A stretch of DNA of 64,000 nucleotides from Afipia sp. GAS231 (GTDB lineage: Bacteria; Pseudomonadota; Alphaproteobacteria; Rhizobiales; Xanthobacteraceae), in NCBI RefSeq assembly GCF_900103365.1, contig NZ_LT629703.1, forward strand, positions 2,170,001 through 2,234,000, in the 5' to 3' direction. The notes beneath the pieces are model-generated. The model was given only the letters and a program-made list of their open reading frames with translations, ran no database searches and was not told the origin of the DNA. Shown in pieces: positions 24,948 through 33,683 of the stretch (position 1 is the stretch's first letter; each line of letters begins with the position of its first letter). The position numbers and the translations under genes are program-made.

Positions 24948-25877
24948 ATGCTTCGGGTCGTCGTCCTGGGCGCCGCGGCAGGTGGCGGCGTTCCGCAGTG
25001 GAATTGCGGATGTCCGGTCTGCCGGACCGCGCGAACCGAACATCCGGAATTGCAGAGCACCCAGGCCTCGATCGCCGTCACCGCCGACGGCGCGCACTGG
25101 TTTCTGATCAACGCCTCGCCCGACCTGCGCCAGCAACTGACCGCGACGCCGCAGCTTCATCCCAAAGCCGGACAGCTCCGCCACAGCCCGATCGCGGGCG
25201 TCATCCTGACCAACGGCGAGATCGATGCGATCACCGGGCTGTTGTCGATGCGCGAAGGCTCACCTTTTACCCTCTATGCGCACGAGCGGGTGCTTGCGAT
25301 TCTGAAGTCCAACAGCATCTTTAATGTACTGAACGAGAAGAACGTCCGCCGCCAGGGAATCGAGGTGGACAGCGCGTTCGAACCCGCCCTGCCCGACGGT
25401 TCGCCGTCCGGCATCGAGGTTCTCCCGTTCGAAGTTCCCGGCAAGGGCGCCTGGTATCTCGAAGGCAAGGCGCATCCGGCCGGCCGCGACGGCGCGGGCG
25501 ACACGCTGGGCTTGCGGATTCTGGACAAGTCGAGCGGCAAGTACTTCTATTTCCTTGCCGCCTGCGCCCGGGTGACCGACGACCTCAAGTCGAGGCTATC
25601 AGGCGCCGCCCTGGTCTTCTTCGACGGCACCGTTTGGCGGGACGACGAGTTGATCGTGGCGGGACTGGGCAACAAGACGGGACAGGGCATGGGCCATATC
25701 TCGATGTCGGGCGCTCACGGCGCGATCGAAAGCCTCGCCGGCCTCGACATCGGCCGGAAGATGTTTTTGCATATCAACAATTCGAACCCGGCCCTGCTGC
25801 ACGGCTCGGACGAGCGCAAGGCCGCAGAACAAGCGGGCTGGCACATCCCCGCCGACGGAATGGAGATCACGCTGTGA
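24948..25877 (+). CDS. pqqB: PQQ biosynthesis protein PqqB
   Basis: This 309-residue protein has the metallo-beta-lactamase fold. It opens V-V-L-G-A-A-A-G-G-G-V-P-Q-W-N-C-G-C-P-V-C, a typical PqqB start with a structural-zinc Cys cluster. I-N-A-S-P-D-L-R-Q-Q, I-A-G-V-I-L-T-N-G-E-I-D-A and G-M-G-H-I-S-M-S-G are also typical. PqqB is thought to hydroxylate the crosslinked Glu-Tyr intermediate before PqqC acts. Its TGA overlaps the GTG start of pqqC. Confidence 0.95.
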   Translation: MLRVVVLGAAAGGGVPQWNCGCPVCRTARTEHPELQSTQASIAVTADGAHWFLINASPDLRQQLTATPQLHPKAGQLRHSPIAGVILTNGEIDAITGLLSMREGSPFTLYAHERVLAILKSNSIFNVLNEKNVRRQGIEVDSAFEPALPDGSPSGIEVLPFEVPGKGAWYLEGKAHPAGRDGAGDTLGLRILDKSSGKYFYFLAACARVTDDLKSRLSGAALVFFDGTVWRDDELIVAGLGNKTGQGMGHISMSGAHGAIESLAGLDIGRKMFLHINNSNPALLHGSDERKAAEQAGWHIPADGMEITL

Positions 25878-26668
25878 ACGTCGTCGCGAAACCTGAAATG
25901 ACCGCGCCTGGAATGACCGCGCTGTCGATCGGCAAGGGCATTACACTCAACAGTGCCGAGGAACTGGAAGCGATGCTCCGCCACATCGGGGCTGTGCGCT
26001 ATCACAACCTGCATCCGTTCCATCGGCTGCTGCACGGCGGCAAGCTTAACCAGGGCCAGGTTCAGGCCTGGGCGCTGAACCGTTACTATTACCAGAGCAC
26101 GATCCCGCTCAAGGATGCGATGGTGATCTCCCGGTTCCGCGACCGCGCCACCCGGATCGAATGGCGGCACCGGATCGAGGACCACGACGGCGATCCCGGC
26201 AATGAAGGCGGCATCGATCGCTGGCTCAAGCTCACCGAAGGTCTCGGCCTCGACAGCGCCTATGTGGAATCGACCGAAGGCATTTTGCCGGCGACGCGTT
26301 TCGCGGTGGAGGCCTATGTGCACTTTTGCCGCGACAAGACGCCGCTCGAGGCGATCGCCTCTTCGCTGACGGAGCTGTTTGCGCCGAACCTGCACGAAGA
26401 GCGCATTTCCGGCATGCTGCAGCACTACACTTTCGTCAACCCTGATATCATGAGCTATTTCAGCCGCCGCCTGACCCAGGCCCCGCGCGACGCCAATTTT
26501 GCGCTGGACTATGTCAGGCAGCATGCCAACACGCCCAAAGAGCGTGAGGCGGTCTGCAATGCGCTGATCTTCAAGACCAATGTGCTATGGGTTCAGCTCG
26601 ACGCGCTGTATCATGCCTATGTCGAGGGCCACATTCCGCCCGGCGCGTTCGTGCCAAAATGGACATGA
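25874..26668 (+). CDS. pqqC: Pyrroloquinoline-quinone synthase PqqC
   Basis: This cofactor-free oxidase makes the last step of PQQ formation. I choose GTG 25874: it overlaps the pqqB stop (GTGA) and has GGAG eight bases upstream, giving 264 residues. ATG 25898 is an alternative that removes eight. The all-helical core shows R-Y-H-N-L-H-P-F-H-R-L-L-H-G-G-K-L, W-A-L-N-R-Y-Y-Y-Q, R-I-E-D-H-D-G-D and the C-terminal F-K-T-N-V-L-W-x-Q-L-D-A-L-Y. These include the His, Tyr and Arg residues lining the active site in known PqqC. Confidence 0.95.
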   Translation: MNVVAKPEMTAPGMTALSIGKGITLNSAEELEAMLRHIGAVRYHNLHPFHRLLHGGKLNQGQVQAWALNRYYYQSTIPLKDAMVISRFRDRATRIEWRHRIEDHDGDPGNEGGIDRWLKLTEGLGLDSAYVESTEGILPATRFAVEAYVHFCRDKTPLEAIASSLTELFAPNLHEERISGMLQHYTFVNPDIMSYFSRRLTQAPRDANFALDYVRQHANTPKEREAVCNALIFKTNVLWVQLDALYHAYVEGHIPPGAFVPKWT

Positions 26669-26674
26669 CAACAG

Positions 26675-26983
26675 ATGGCAAGCCGCAACATCAGCGTCAG
26701 CGAGGCGAGCCGGCCGAAATTGCCGCGGCACGCCCGGCTGAAATTCGATGAGACGCGGCAGGTCTGGGTGATCCTCGCGCCCGAACGGGTGCTGGCGCCG
26801 GACGAGATCGCGGTCGAGGTGCTGCAGCTCTGCGACGGCGTCCGCAGCGTCGCTGACATGGTCGACCAGCTCGCTGCGAAATACGCCGCCCCGCGCGACG
26901 CGATCGCCACCGACGTCGTCGGGATGTTGCAGGACCTCGCCGACAAGGGTTTTCTCACCGAAGCGCGCGAGAAGACGTCATGA
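26675..26983 (+). CDS. pqqD: PQQ peptide chaperone PqqD
   Basis: This 102-residue protein has the winged-helix RiPP-recognition fold. Typical blocks are P-R-H-A-R-L-K-F-D-E-T-R-Q-V-W-V-I-L-A-P-E-R-V and V-L-Q-L-C-D-G-V-R-S-V. L-Q-D-L-A-D-K-G-F-L follows. It binds PqqA and presents it to PqqE. The stop overlaps the pqqE start (ATGA), in line with their known complex. Confidence 0.94.
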   Translation: MASRNISVSEASRPKLPRHARLKFDETRQVWVILAPERVLAPDEIAVEVLQLCDGVRSVADMVDQLAAKYAAPRDAIATDVVGMLQDLADKGFLTEAREKTS

Positions 26984-28185
26984 ATGACCTGATCGCCGAC
27001 GGCAACAAAGCGGCCGCGCCCCATGACGGGCTTGCGATCCTGGAATCGCGGCGTTCGACTGCAGAGACCTTTGGCATTCCGCTGGCGGTGCTGGCCGAAC
27101 TGACGCACCGCTGCCCGCTGCAGTGCCCCTACTGCTCCAACCCGGTCGAGCTCGACCGCGGCAGCACCGAACTCACGACCGACGAGTGGAAGAAGGTCCT
27201 CACCGAGCTCGCCGAAATCGGCGTGCTGCAGATTCATTTTTCCGGCGGCGAGCCGACCGCGCGCAAGGATATCGTCGAGCTGGTGCAGCATGCGACCGAT
27301 GTCGGGCTCTACAGCAACCTGATAACGTCGGCGGTGATGCTGACCAGGGAAAAACTTTCGGCACTGGCCGATGCCGGATTGTGCCATGTGCAGATCAGCT
27401 TTCAGGGCAACGAGCCCACAGTGGCCGACCGCGTCGCCGGCCTGAAGAACGCGCATGCGAAGAAGATCGAGGCCGCGAAATGGACGCGCGAACTCGAACT
27501 GCCGCTGACGGTCAATGCGGTCATGCACCGGCAGAACCTGCATCAGCTCACCGACATCATCCAGATGGCGGTCGATCTCGATGCCGACCGCCTGGAAGTG
27601 GCCAATGTGCAGTATTACGGCTGGGCCTTGAAGAACCGCGCCGCGCTGATGCCGACGCTGGAACAGATCGAGGAAACCAGCCGGATCGTCGAGGAAGCCG
27701 CCATGCGGCTGAAGGGCACTCTCGCGATCGATTACGTGGTGCCGGACTATTACGCGCTGCGGCCGAAGAAATGCATGGGCGGCTGGGGCCGGCAATTCTT
27801 CAACATTTCGCCCGCCGGCAAGGTGTTGCCGTGCCATGCCGCGGAGTCGATCACCGGGCTGGAATTCGAGTCAGTACGATCAAATCATTCGATCGCCTGG
27901 ATCTGGCAGAATTCCGAGGCCTTCAACCGCTATCGCGGCACCGGCTGGATGCCCGAGCCGTGCCAGAGCTGCGAATTCAAGGAGATCGATTTCGGCGGTT
28001 GCCGCTGCCAGGCCTTTGCGCTGACCGGCGATGCCGGCAACACCGATCCGGCCTGCACGCTGTCGCCGATGCACGAGCAGATCTTCAGAGCCGCCGCCTC
28101 CGAGGCCGCCGCCGACCATAACCGCTTCCTCTATCGCAATTTCGCCGGCGGCACGCTGGAGACGGAAGGCGAGCATGGCGCCTGA
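26980..28185 (+). CDS. pqqE: PqqA peptide cyclase PqqE (radical SAM)
   Basis: This 401-residue radical SAM enzyme forms the C-C bond between Glu and Tyr of PqqA. The SAM-cluster motif C-x3-C-x2-C is at Cys45, Cys49 and Cys52, and F-S-G-G-E-P-T follows. The C-terminal SPASM region has the expected auxiliary cysteines: P-C-H-A near 284, P-C-Q-S-C near 329 and G-G-C-R-C-Q-A-F. The gene overlaps pqqD by 4 bp and the next gene by 11 bp. Confidence 0.96.
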   Translation: MNDLIADGNKAAAPHDGLAILESRRSTAETFGIPLAVLAELTHRCPLQCPYCSNPVELDRGSTELTTDEWKKVLTELAEIGVLQIHFSGGEPTARKDIVELVQHATDVGLYSNLITSAVMLTREKLSALADAGLCHVQISFQGNEPTVADRVAGLKNAHAKKIEAAKWTRELELPLTVNAVMHRQNLHQLTDIIQMAVDLDADRLEVANVQYYGWALKNRAALMPTLEQIEETSRIVEEAAMRLKGTLAIDYVVPDYYALRPKKCMGGWGRQFFNISPAGKVLPCHAAESITGLEFESVRSNHSIAWIWQNSEAFNRYRGTGWMPEPCQSCEFKEIDFGGCRCQAFALTGDAGNTDPACTLSPMHEQIFRAAASEAAADHNRFLYRNFAGGTLETEGEHGA

Positions 28186-29161
28186 CGCCGACGCCAGAAA
28201 ATCCGCACAACGTGCCGATCCATTTGCGCCGCTGACCTCGGAACATCTGTCCGTCAGCGATGGCCACGAGATCTATGTCGAGAGCGTCGGCCGGCTCGGC
28301 GGCGTTCCCGCGATCTACCTGCATGGCGGGCCCGGCAGCGGCTGCCAGCCCGATCATCGCCGGCTGTTCGATCCCGAACGCTTTCATGCGGTGCTGTTCG
28401 ACCAGCGCGGCGCCGGCCGCAGCCGTCCCAAGAACAGCCGCGACGCCAACACGCTGCAACATCTGATCGCGGATATGGAAGCGATCCGCGAAAAGTTCGG
28501 TTTCGAACGCTGGATGGTGATCGGCGGCTCCTGGGGCGCGACCCTGGCGCTGGCCTATGCGCAAGCTCATCCGGAGCGCGTCAGTGGCATCGTGCTGCGC
28601 GCCACCTTCCTCGGCACCATGCAGGAAATCGAGAACGGCTTTCTCAACGTGCTGCCGCGCTTCTATCCCGGCCTCTACGAGGACTTCATCAGCGTGCTGC
28701 CGCCGGAAGATCGCGCACATCCGATCGAGGCCTATTTCCGCCGCATCCTCGATCCCGATCCGGCCGTGTACGGCCCCGCGGCCCGGGCCTGGGGACAGAC
28801 CGAGGGCATTCTGTCCGAACATGCGCCCAAGCGCAGCCGGCTCGATCTGCCGGCGCTCGTTTCCTCGCGCGCTTTGCCGGCGACGCCGTTCATGGAAGCG
28901 CATTATTTCGCCAACAACAGTTTCATGCTGCCGGACCAGTTGATGAACGAGGCCGGCAGACTCGGCGGCATTCCCGGCATCATCGTGCAGGGTCGCTACG
29001 ATCTGCTGTGCCCGCCCGCGACTTCGTATGCGCTGGGCGCGGTATGGCGCGAGGCCGAAATTCGCGTCGTCGAAGGCGCCGGCCACACGCTCTACGATCC
29101 CGGCGTCCGCGACGCCGTGATGAAATCGATCGCGGACATGGCGTCCAGAATTACGCGATAA
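28175..29161 (+). CDS. Proline iminopeptidase-like alpha/beta hydrolase (family S33)
   Basis: This 328-residue protein starts at ATG 28175, inside the end of pqqE and preceded by GGAAGG. It has the S33 signature: H-G-G-P-G-S-G oxyanion loop at 50-56, F-D-Q-R-G-A-G-R-S at 75-83, nucleophile Ser119 in G-G-S-W-G-A-T-L, and late catalytic Asp (G-R-Y-D) and His (G-A-G-H-T-L-Y). Such enzymes remove N-terminal proline from peptides. No pqqF/G-type metalloprotease is in the operon, so this could supply peptide trimming for PqqA. That role is inference from position. Confidence 0.88.
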   Translation: MAPDADARKSAQRADPFAPLTSEHLSVSDGHEIYVESVGRLGGVPAIYLHGGPGSGCQPDHRRLFDPERFHAVLFDQRGAGRSRPKNSRDANTLQHLIADMEAIREKFGFERWMVIGGSWGATLALAYAQAHPERVSGIVLRATFLGTMQEIENGFLNVLPRFYPGLYEDFISVLPPEDRAHPIEAYFRRILDPDPAVYGPAARAWGQTEGILSEHAPKRSRLDLPALVSSRALPATPFMEAHYFANNSFMLPDQLMNEAGRLGGIPGIIVQGRYDLLCPPATSYALGAVWREAEIRVVEGAGHTLYDPGVRDAVMKSIADMASRITR

Positions 29162-29173
29162 GGGAATCTAGAA

Positions 29174-29833
29174 ATGCCGATCGCCGGAAAAGGCATGCTG
29201 CTGACGTCGATGAATGTCGATGCCGCCGATGAGACCGAGTTCAATCGCTGGTACGACCGCGAACATCTCGAAGAGCGCGTCGCGATCCCTGGCTTCCTCG
29301 AAGCGCGGCGCTATGTCGCGCATGACGGCAATCCGAAATATCTCAGCCTCTATTCCACCGAAACTTTTGAGGTGCTGGACAGCCCGGCCTACCGCACCGC
29401 GCTGGCCAACCAGACCGCGTGGTCGAAGGCCAACATCGCCCGCTTCAAGGACATGATCCGCGGCGTGGCGCGCATCACCATCAGCCGCGGCGTTGGCCGG
29501 GGTGCCGTGCTCGGCATCATCCGCCTGCGCCCTGCTTCCAGCGGCGAAGAACAATTGCGCGCGGCGCTGCGGGAGCACTTCGACCCCACAAAACCCGACG
29601 GGATCATCTCCATGCACCTCTTGGAGAACGATCCCGCGCTGTCAAAACCGCTCACCGACAATCCGTCCGCATCCTCCCCCGGCGCCGGCGACTGGTTCGT
29701 GCTGATCGATGCCACCGACGTGAACGCAGTTCCGGCGGCGACGGCGCGCTTTGCCGCGTTCAAATCGCAGACGGTATCCAGCGGCATCTACAAACTGCTG
29801 TTCGATCTCGCGAAGAACGATTTGGGACGCTAA
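29174..29833 (+). CDS. DUF4286 family protein
   Basis: This 219-residue soluble protein starts at ATG 29174, 12 bp after the peptidase gene. It looks like two ferredoxin-like (dimeric alpha/beta barrel) repeats. The first has the family motif E-F-N-R-W-Y-D-R-E-H-L-E-E-R-V-A-I-P-G-F-L-E-A-R-R-Y, and the second shows only traces of it (L-R-A-A-L-R-E-H-F-D). Function is unknown. It probably ends the pqq transcript. Proteins of this fold are often small-molecule monooxygenases or stress proteins. Confidence 0.75.
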   Translation: MPIAGKGMLLTSMNVDAADETEFNRWYDREHLEERVAIPGFLEARRYVAHDGNPKYLSLYSTETFEVLDSPAYRTALANQTAWSKANIARFKDMIRGVARITISRGVGRGAVLGIIRLRPASSGEEQLRAALREHFDPTKPDGIISMHLLENDPALSKPLTDNPSASSPGAGDWFVLIDATDVNAVPAATARFAAFKSQTVSSGIYKLLFDLAKNDLGR

Positions 29834-29961
29834 TTCCGATCATTTCAGGATGCGGCGCAACATGTGCACTGCATCATTACCGCTCACGTATGCGGCAGCT
29901 ATCGAAAGCTGAAGATCGCGCAAAATTGCCTTTGTGCACGCTATGGAATGGCTCTAATAAG

Positions 29962-29971
29962 ATAAGCTTAT
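29962..29971. promoter_or_regulatory. AT-rich palindrome upstream of the kor operon
   Basis: ATAAGCTTAT is a perfect 10-bp palindrome in an unusually AT-rich stretch about 90 bp before the start at 30061. It may be part of the promoter. Ten bases are too few to be sure. Confidence 0.25.
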
Positions 29972-30060
29972 GATCCAATTCAAAAACCACAAGAACGCAC
30001 TTGAGCGTTCGCAGGCAAAATAAGGCCGCGTGTCGATCGTTTTGCGCGGATAAGGTAGGA

Positions 30061-31860
30061 ATGAAACCGACTGACATCTCGGCGCCGGACTACTTTCACA
30101 AAGTGGTCGATTGCCAATGGGCCTGCCCCGCACACACGCCAGTTCCCGAATACATCCGGTTGATCGCAGAGGGGCGTTATAGCGACGCCTATATGATCAA
30201 CTGGAAATCGAATGTGTTTCCCGGAATTCTGGGACGCACCTGCGATCGCCCGTGCGAACCGGCATGTCGCCGCGGCCGCGTCGAGGAAACGCCGGTTGCG
30301 ATCTGCCGCCTCAAGCGCGTCGCCGCCGACTTCAAGGACGACGTCAAGCATCGCATGCCGACGCCGCTGGCGAAGAACGGCAAGCGCATCGCGCTGGTCG
30401 GCGGCGGTCCCGCCTCGCTCACCGTCGCCCGCGACCTCGCGCCGCTCGGCTATCACTGCACCGTGTTCGATGCCGATCCCAAGGCCGGCGGCATGATGCG
30501 CAGCCAGATTCCGAAATTCCGGCTGCCTGACCAGGTGATCGACGAGGAAACCGATTACGTCCTCAACCTCGGTGTCGAGTTCAAGGGTGGCCATCGCATC
30601 GACAGCCTGAAGAAGCTGTTGGCTGAAAATTACGACGCCATCTTCGTCGGCTCCGGCGCGCCGCGCGGCCGCGAGCTCGAGATTCCCGGCCGCCAGGAAG
30701 CCGCCGCCAACATCTTTGTCGGCATCGAATGGCTGGCTTCGGTATCGTTCGGCCATGTCGAGAAGATCGGCAAGCGCGTCATCGTGCTCGGCGGCGGCAA
30801 CACCGCGATGGACTGCTGCCGCACCGCGCGCCGCCTCGGCGGCGAACAGGTCAAGGTCGTCGTCCGTTCCGGCTTCGAGGAAATGAAGGCCTCGCCGTGG
30901 GAGAAGGAAGACGCGCTCCACGAGGATATTCCGATCCTCAACTACATGGTGCCGATCGGCTTCACGCATGACAACGGCAAGCTCACCGGCGTCACCTTCC
31001 AGAAGGTGAAGGCCGAATTCGACGCCAAGGGCCGTCGCAACCTGGTGCCCTCGGGCGAGCCGGACGAGACCATCGAATGCGACGATGTGCTGGTCGCGGT
31101 CGGCCAGGAGAACGCCTTCCCCTGGATCGAGCGCGACTGCGGCATCGAGTTCGACAAGTGGAACATGCCGCAGGTCGATCAGACCACCTTCGCCTCGACC
31201 AATCCAAAAGTGTTTTTCGGCGGCGACGCGGCGTTCGGTCCGAAGAACATCATATGGGCGGTCGCGCACGGCCATGACGCCGCGCTGTCGATCCACAAGA
31301 TGCTGTCCGGTGAAGACATCAAGGAGCGTCCGCTTCCCGAGGTGCATATCTCGTCGCAGAAGATGGGCATCCACGAGTGGAGCTACGACAACGACGTCTC
31401 GGTCGACCATCGCTACAAGGTGCCGCATCGCGACAAGGTGATCGCGCTGAAAGACATCCGCACCGAGGTCGAGCTCGGCTATGACGTCAAGCTGGCGCTG
31501 GGCGAAGCGCAGCGCTGCCTGAACTGCGACATCCAGACGGTGTTCTCGGCGCCGGCCTGCATCGAATGCGACGCCTGCGTCGACATCTGCCCGATGGATT
31601 GCATTTCCTTCACCGATAACGGCGAGGAAGAGGACCTGCGGGCGCGGCTGAAGGCGCCCTCGCCGCACCACGACCAGGCGCTCTATGTCGCCGACGGGCT
31701 CAAGACCGGGCGCGTCATGGTCAAGGACGAAGACGTCTGCCTGCATTGCGGGCTGTGCGCCGAGCGTTGTCCCACCGGGGCCTGGGACATGAAGAAATAC
31801 CTCATCGATATGACTCACGCGGGAACATCATGTCAGTCCAAAGCCCGATCAGCAGCGTAA
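30061..31860 (+). CDS. GltD-like FAD/NAD(P) oxidoreductase with ferredoxin domains
   Basis: This 599-residue protein starts at ATG 30061 after an AAGGTAGGA ribosome-binding site. The N-terminus is the Fe-S-binding helical domain shared with GltD and dihydropyrimidine dehydrogenase (C-P-A-H-T-P-V-P-E-Y, then R-T-C-D-R-P-C-E-P-A-C-R-R-G). Next come the FAD site V-G-G-G-P-A-S-L near residue 116, the NAD(P) site V-L-G-G-G-N-T-A-M-D-C near 243, and G-D-A near 385. The C-terminus adds two 4Fe-4S motifs starting at Cys500 and Cys560. It overlaps korA by 31 bp and probably moves electrons between ferredoxin and a pyridine nucleotide. Confidence 0.88.
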   Translation: MKPTDISAPDYFHKVVDCQWACPAHTPVPEYIRLIAEGRYSDAYMINWKSNVFPGILGRTCDRPCEPACRRGRVEETPVAICRLKRVAADFKDDVKHRMPTPLAKNGKRIALVGGGPASLTVARDLAPLGYHCTVFDADPKAGGMMRSQIPKFRLPDQVIDEETDYVLNLGVEFKGGHRIDSLKKLLAENYDAIFVGSGAPRGRELEIPGRQEAAANIFVGIEWLASVSFGHVEKIGKRVIVLGGGNTAMDCCRTARRLGGEQVKVVVRSGFEEMKASPWEKEDALHEDIPILNYMVPIGFTHDNGKLTGVTFQKVKAEFDAKGRRNLVPSGEPDETIECDDVLVAVGQENAFPWIERDCGIEFDKWNMPQVDQTTFASTNPKVFFGGDAAFGPKNIIWAVAHGHDAALSIHKMLSGEDIKERPLPEVHISSQKMGIHEWSYDNDVSVDHRYKVPHRDKVIALKDIRTEVELGYDVKLALGEAQRCLNCDIQTVFSAPACIECDACVDICPMDCISFTDNGEEEDLRARLKAPSPHHDQALYVADGLKTGRVMVKDEDVCLHCGLCAERCPTGAWDMKKYLIDMTHAGTSCQSKARSAA

Positions 31861-33683
31861 ACGATTTCGTCGTCCGCTTCGCCAACGTCAACGGTTCGGG
31901 TTCGGCGAGCGCCAACGAATTGTTCGCGCGCGCGATCCTGCGCCACGGCGTGCCGGTTAGCCCACGCAACATCTTCCCCTCCAACATCCAGGGCCTTCCG
32001 ACCTGGTACGAGGTGCGGGTGACCGAAGCCGGCCATCTCGGCGCCCGCGGCGGCGGCATCGACCTGATGGTGGCGATGAACCCGCAGACCTGGGACAAGG
32101 ACGTCGCCTCGATCGAGCCCGGCGGTTACCTGTTCTACGATTCGACCAAGCCGATGCCGACGTCGAAATTCCGCGCGGATATCACCGTGATCGGCGTGCC
32201 GCTGACGGCGATCACCAACTCGACCTATACCGATCCGCGCCAGCGCCAGTTGTTCAAGAACATCATCTACCTCGGTGCGCTCTGCGCCCTGCTCGACATG
32301 GATCCGAAGCTGGTCGAGCAACTGTTCGGCGAGCAGTACAAGGGCAAGGAAAAGCTCTTGTCCTCCAACGTCCACGCGCTGGCGCTCGGCCGCGACTGGG
32401 CGCTGCAGAACCTGAAATGCCCGATCGGGCTGCGGGTCAAGAAGGCCGACAAGGTCGGCGACCGCATCTTCATGGAAGGCAACAGCGCGGCAGCCCTTGG
32501 CGCCGTCTACGGCGGCGCTACCGTCTGCGCCTGGTATCCGATCACGCCGTCGTCGTCGGTGGCGGAGGCTTTTACCAGCCACTGCAAGAAGCTGCGGCAC
32601 GACCCCGAGACCGGCAAGGCGAAATACGCGATCGTTCAGGGCGAAGACGAACTGGCCTCGATCGGCATCGTGATCGGCGCCTCCTGGAACGGCGCGCGGG
32701 CCTTCACCGCCACCTCCGGTCCGGGCATTTCCTTGATGACGGAATTCATCGGGCTTTCCTACTTCGCGGAAATTCCGGCCGTGATCATGAACATTCAGCG
32801 CGCCGGTCCCTCGACCGGCATGCCGACGCGGACCCAGCAATGCGATATCATCGCCTGTGCTTACGCTTCGCACGGCGACACCAAGCACATCCTGCTGTTC
32901 CCGGAAGATCCCGCCGAGGCGTTTGAATTCGCCGCGCAATCGTTCGACCTTGCCGAACGGCTGCAGACCATGATCTTCGTGATGCTCGATCTCGACATCG
33001 GCATGAACCACCGGCTGTGCCGCCCGCTGAAGTGGGACGACGCACGGCAATACGACCGCGGCAAGGTGATGACCGCCGAGATGCTCGACGAACCCGGCCG
33101 CGACTTCGGCCGCTATCTCGACGTCGACGGCGACGGCATTCCCTACCGCACCTATCCGGGTACGCATCCGACCAAGGGCTCGTTCTTTACCCGCGGCACC
33201 TCGCGCGACCGTTACGCGCGCTATTCGGAAGAAGGCGCCGTCTACGCCGACAACATGCAGCGGCTGGTGCGCAAGTTCGAGACCGCACAGGACATGGTGC
33301 CGCGGCCGTTGCAGGCCAACGCCGCCAAGCCGACTAAATACGGCGTGATCTATTTCGGCTCGACCGCGCCGGCGATGGACGAGGCAATCGGGCTTCTGGA
33401 AGCGCGCGGGCACCAGCTCGACCGCATGCGGATCCGCGCCTTCCCGTTCCACTCCAGCGTCGCGAGCTTCATCGCCGATCACGACTTCGTCTATGTGGTC
33501 GAGCAGAACCGCGACGGCCAGCTTCGCTCGTTGATCGTCAACGAGAACGGCATCGATCCGGTGCGGCTGGTGCCGATCCTGCACTATGACGGCACGCCGA
33601 TCACCGCGCGCTTCATCGCCAATTCGATCGGCGATCACCAGGACCACCTGAAAGTGACCCCTCTCCGCAAGGCCGTGTCATGA
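31830..33683 (+). CDS. korA: 2-oxoacid:ferredoxin oxidoreductase, fused gamma-alpha subunit
   Basis: This 617-residue protein starts at ATG 31830. Residues about 10-190 are the gamma domain (G-S-G-S-A-S-A-N-E-L, then G-H-L-G-A-R-G-G-G-I-D-L-M-V). Residues about 215-600 are the alpha chain, with the pyrimidine-binding block A-W-Y-P-I-T-P-S-S-S-V-A-E and S-G-P-G-I-S-L-M-T-E. I-Q-R-A-G-P-S-T-G-M-P-T-R-T-Q-Q follows. With the beta subunit it decarboxylates a 2-oxoacid, most likely 2-oxoglutarate, to an acyl-CoA with reduction of ferredoxin. The korAB naming rests on family resemblance; pyruvate or another oxoacid is possible. Confidence 0.88.
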   Translation: MSVQSPISSVNDFVVRFANVNGSGSASANELFARAILRHGVPVSPRNIFPSNIQGLPTWYEVRVTEAGHLGARGGGIDLMVAMNPQTWDKDVASIEPGGYLFYDSTKPMPTSKFRADITVIGVPLTAITNSTYTDPRQRQLFKNIIYLGALCALLDMDPKLVEQLFGEQYKGKEKLLSSNVHALALGRDWALQNLKCPIGLRVKKADKVGDRIFMEGNSAAALGAVYGGATVCAWYPITPSSSVAEAFTSHCKKLRHDPETGKAKYAIVQGEDELASIGIVIGASWNGARAFTATSGPGISLMTEFIGLSYFAEIPAVIMNIQRAGPSTGMPTRTQQCDIIACAYASHGDTKHILLFPEDPAEAFEFAAQSFDLAERLQTMIFVMLDLDIGMNHRLCRPLKWDDARQYDRGKVMTAEMLDEPGRDFGRYLDVDGDGIPYRTYPGTHPTKGSFFTRGTSRDRYARYSEEGAVYADNMQRLVRKFETAQDMVPRPLQANAAKPTKYGVIYFGSTAPAMDEAIGLLEARGHQLDRMRIRAFPFHSSVASFIADHDFVYVVEQNRDGQLRSLIVNENGIDPVRLVPILHYDGTPITARFIANSIGDHQDHLKVTPLRKAVS

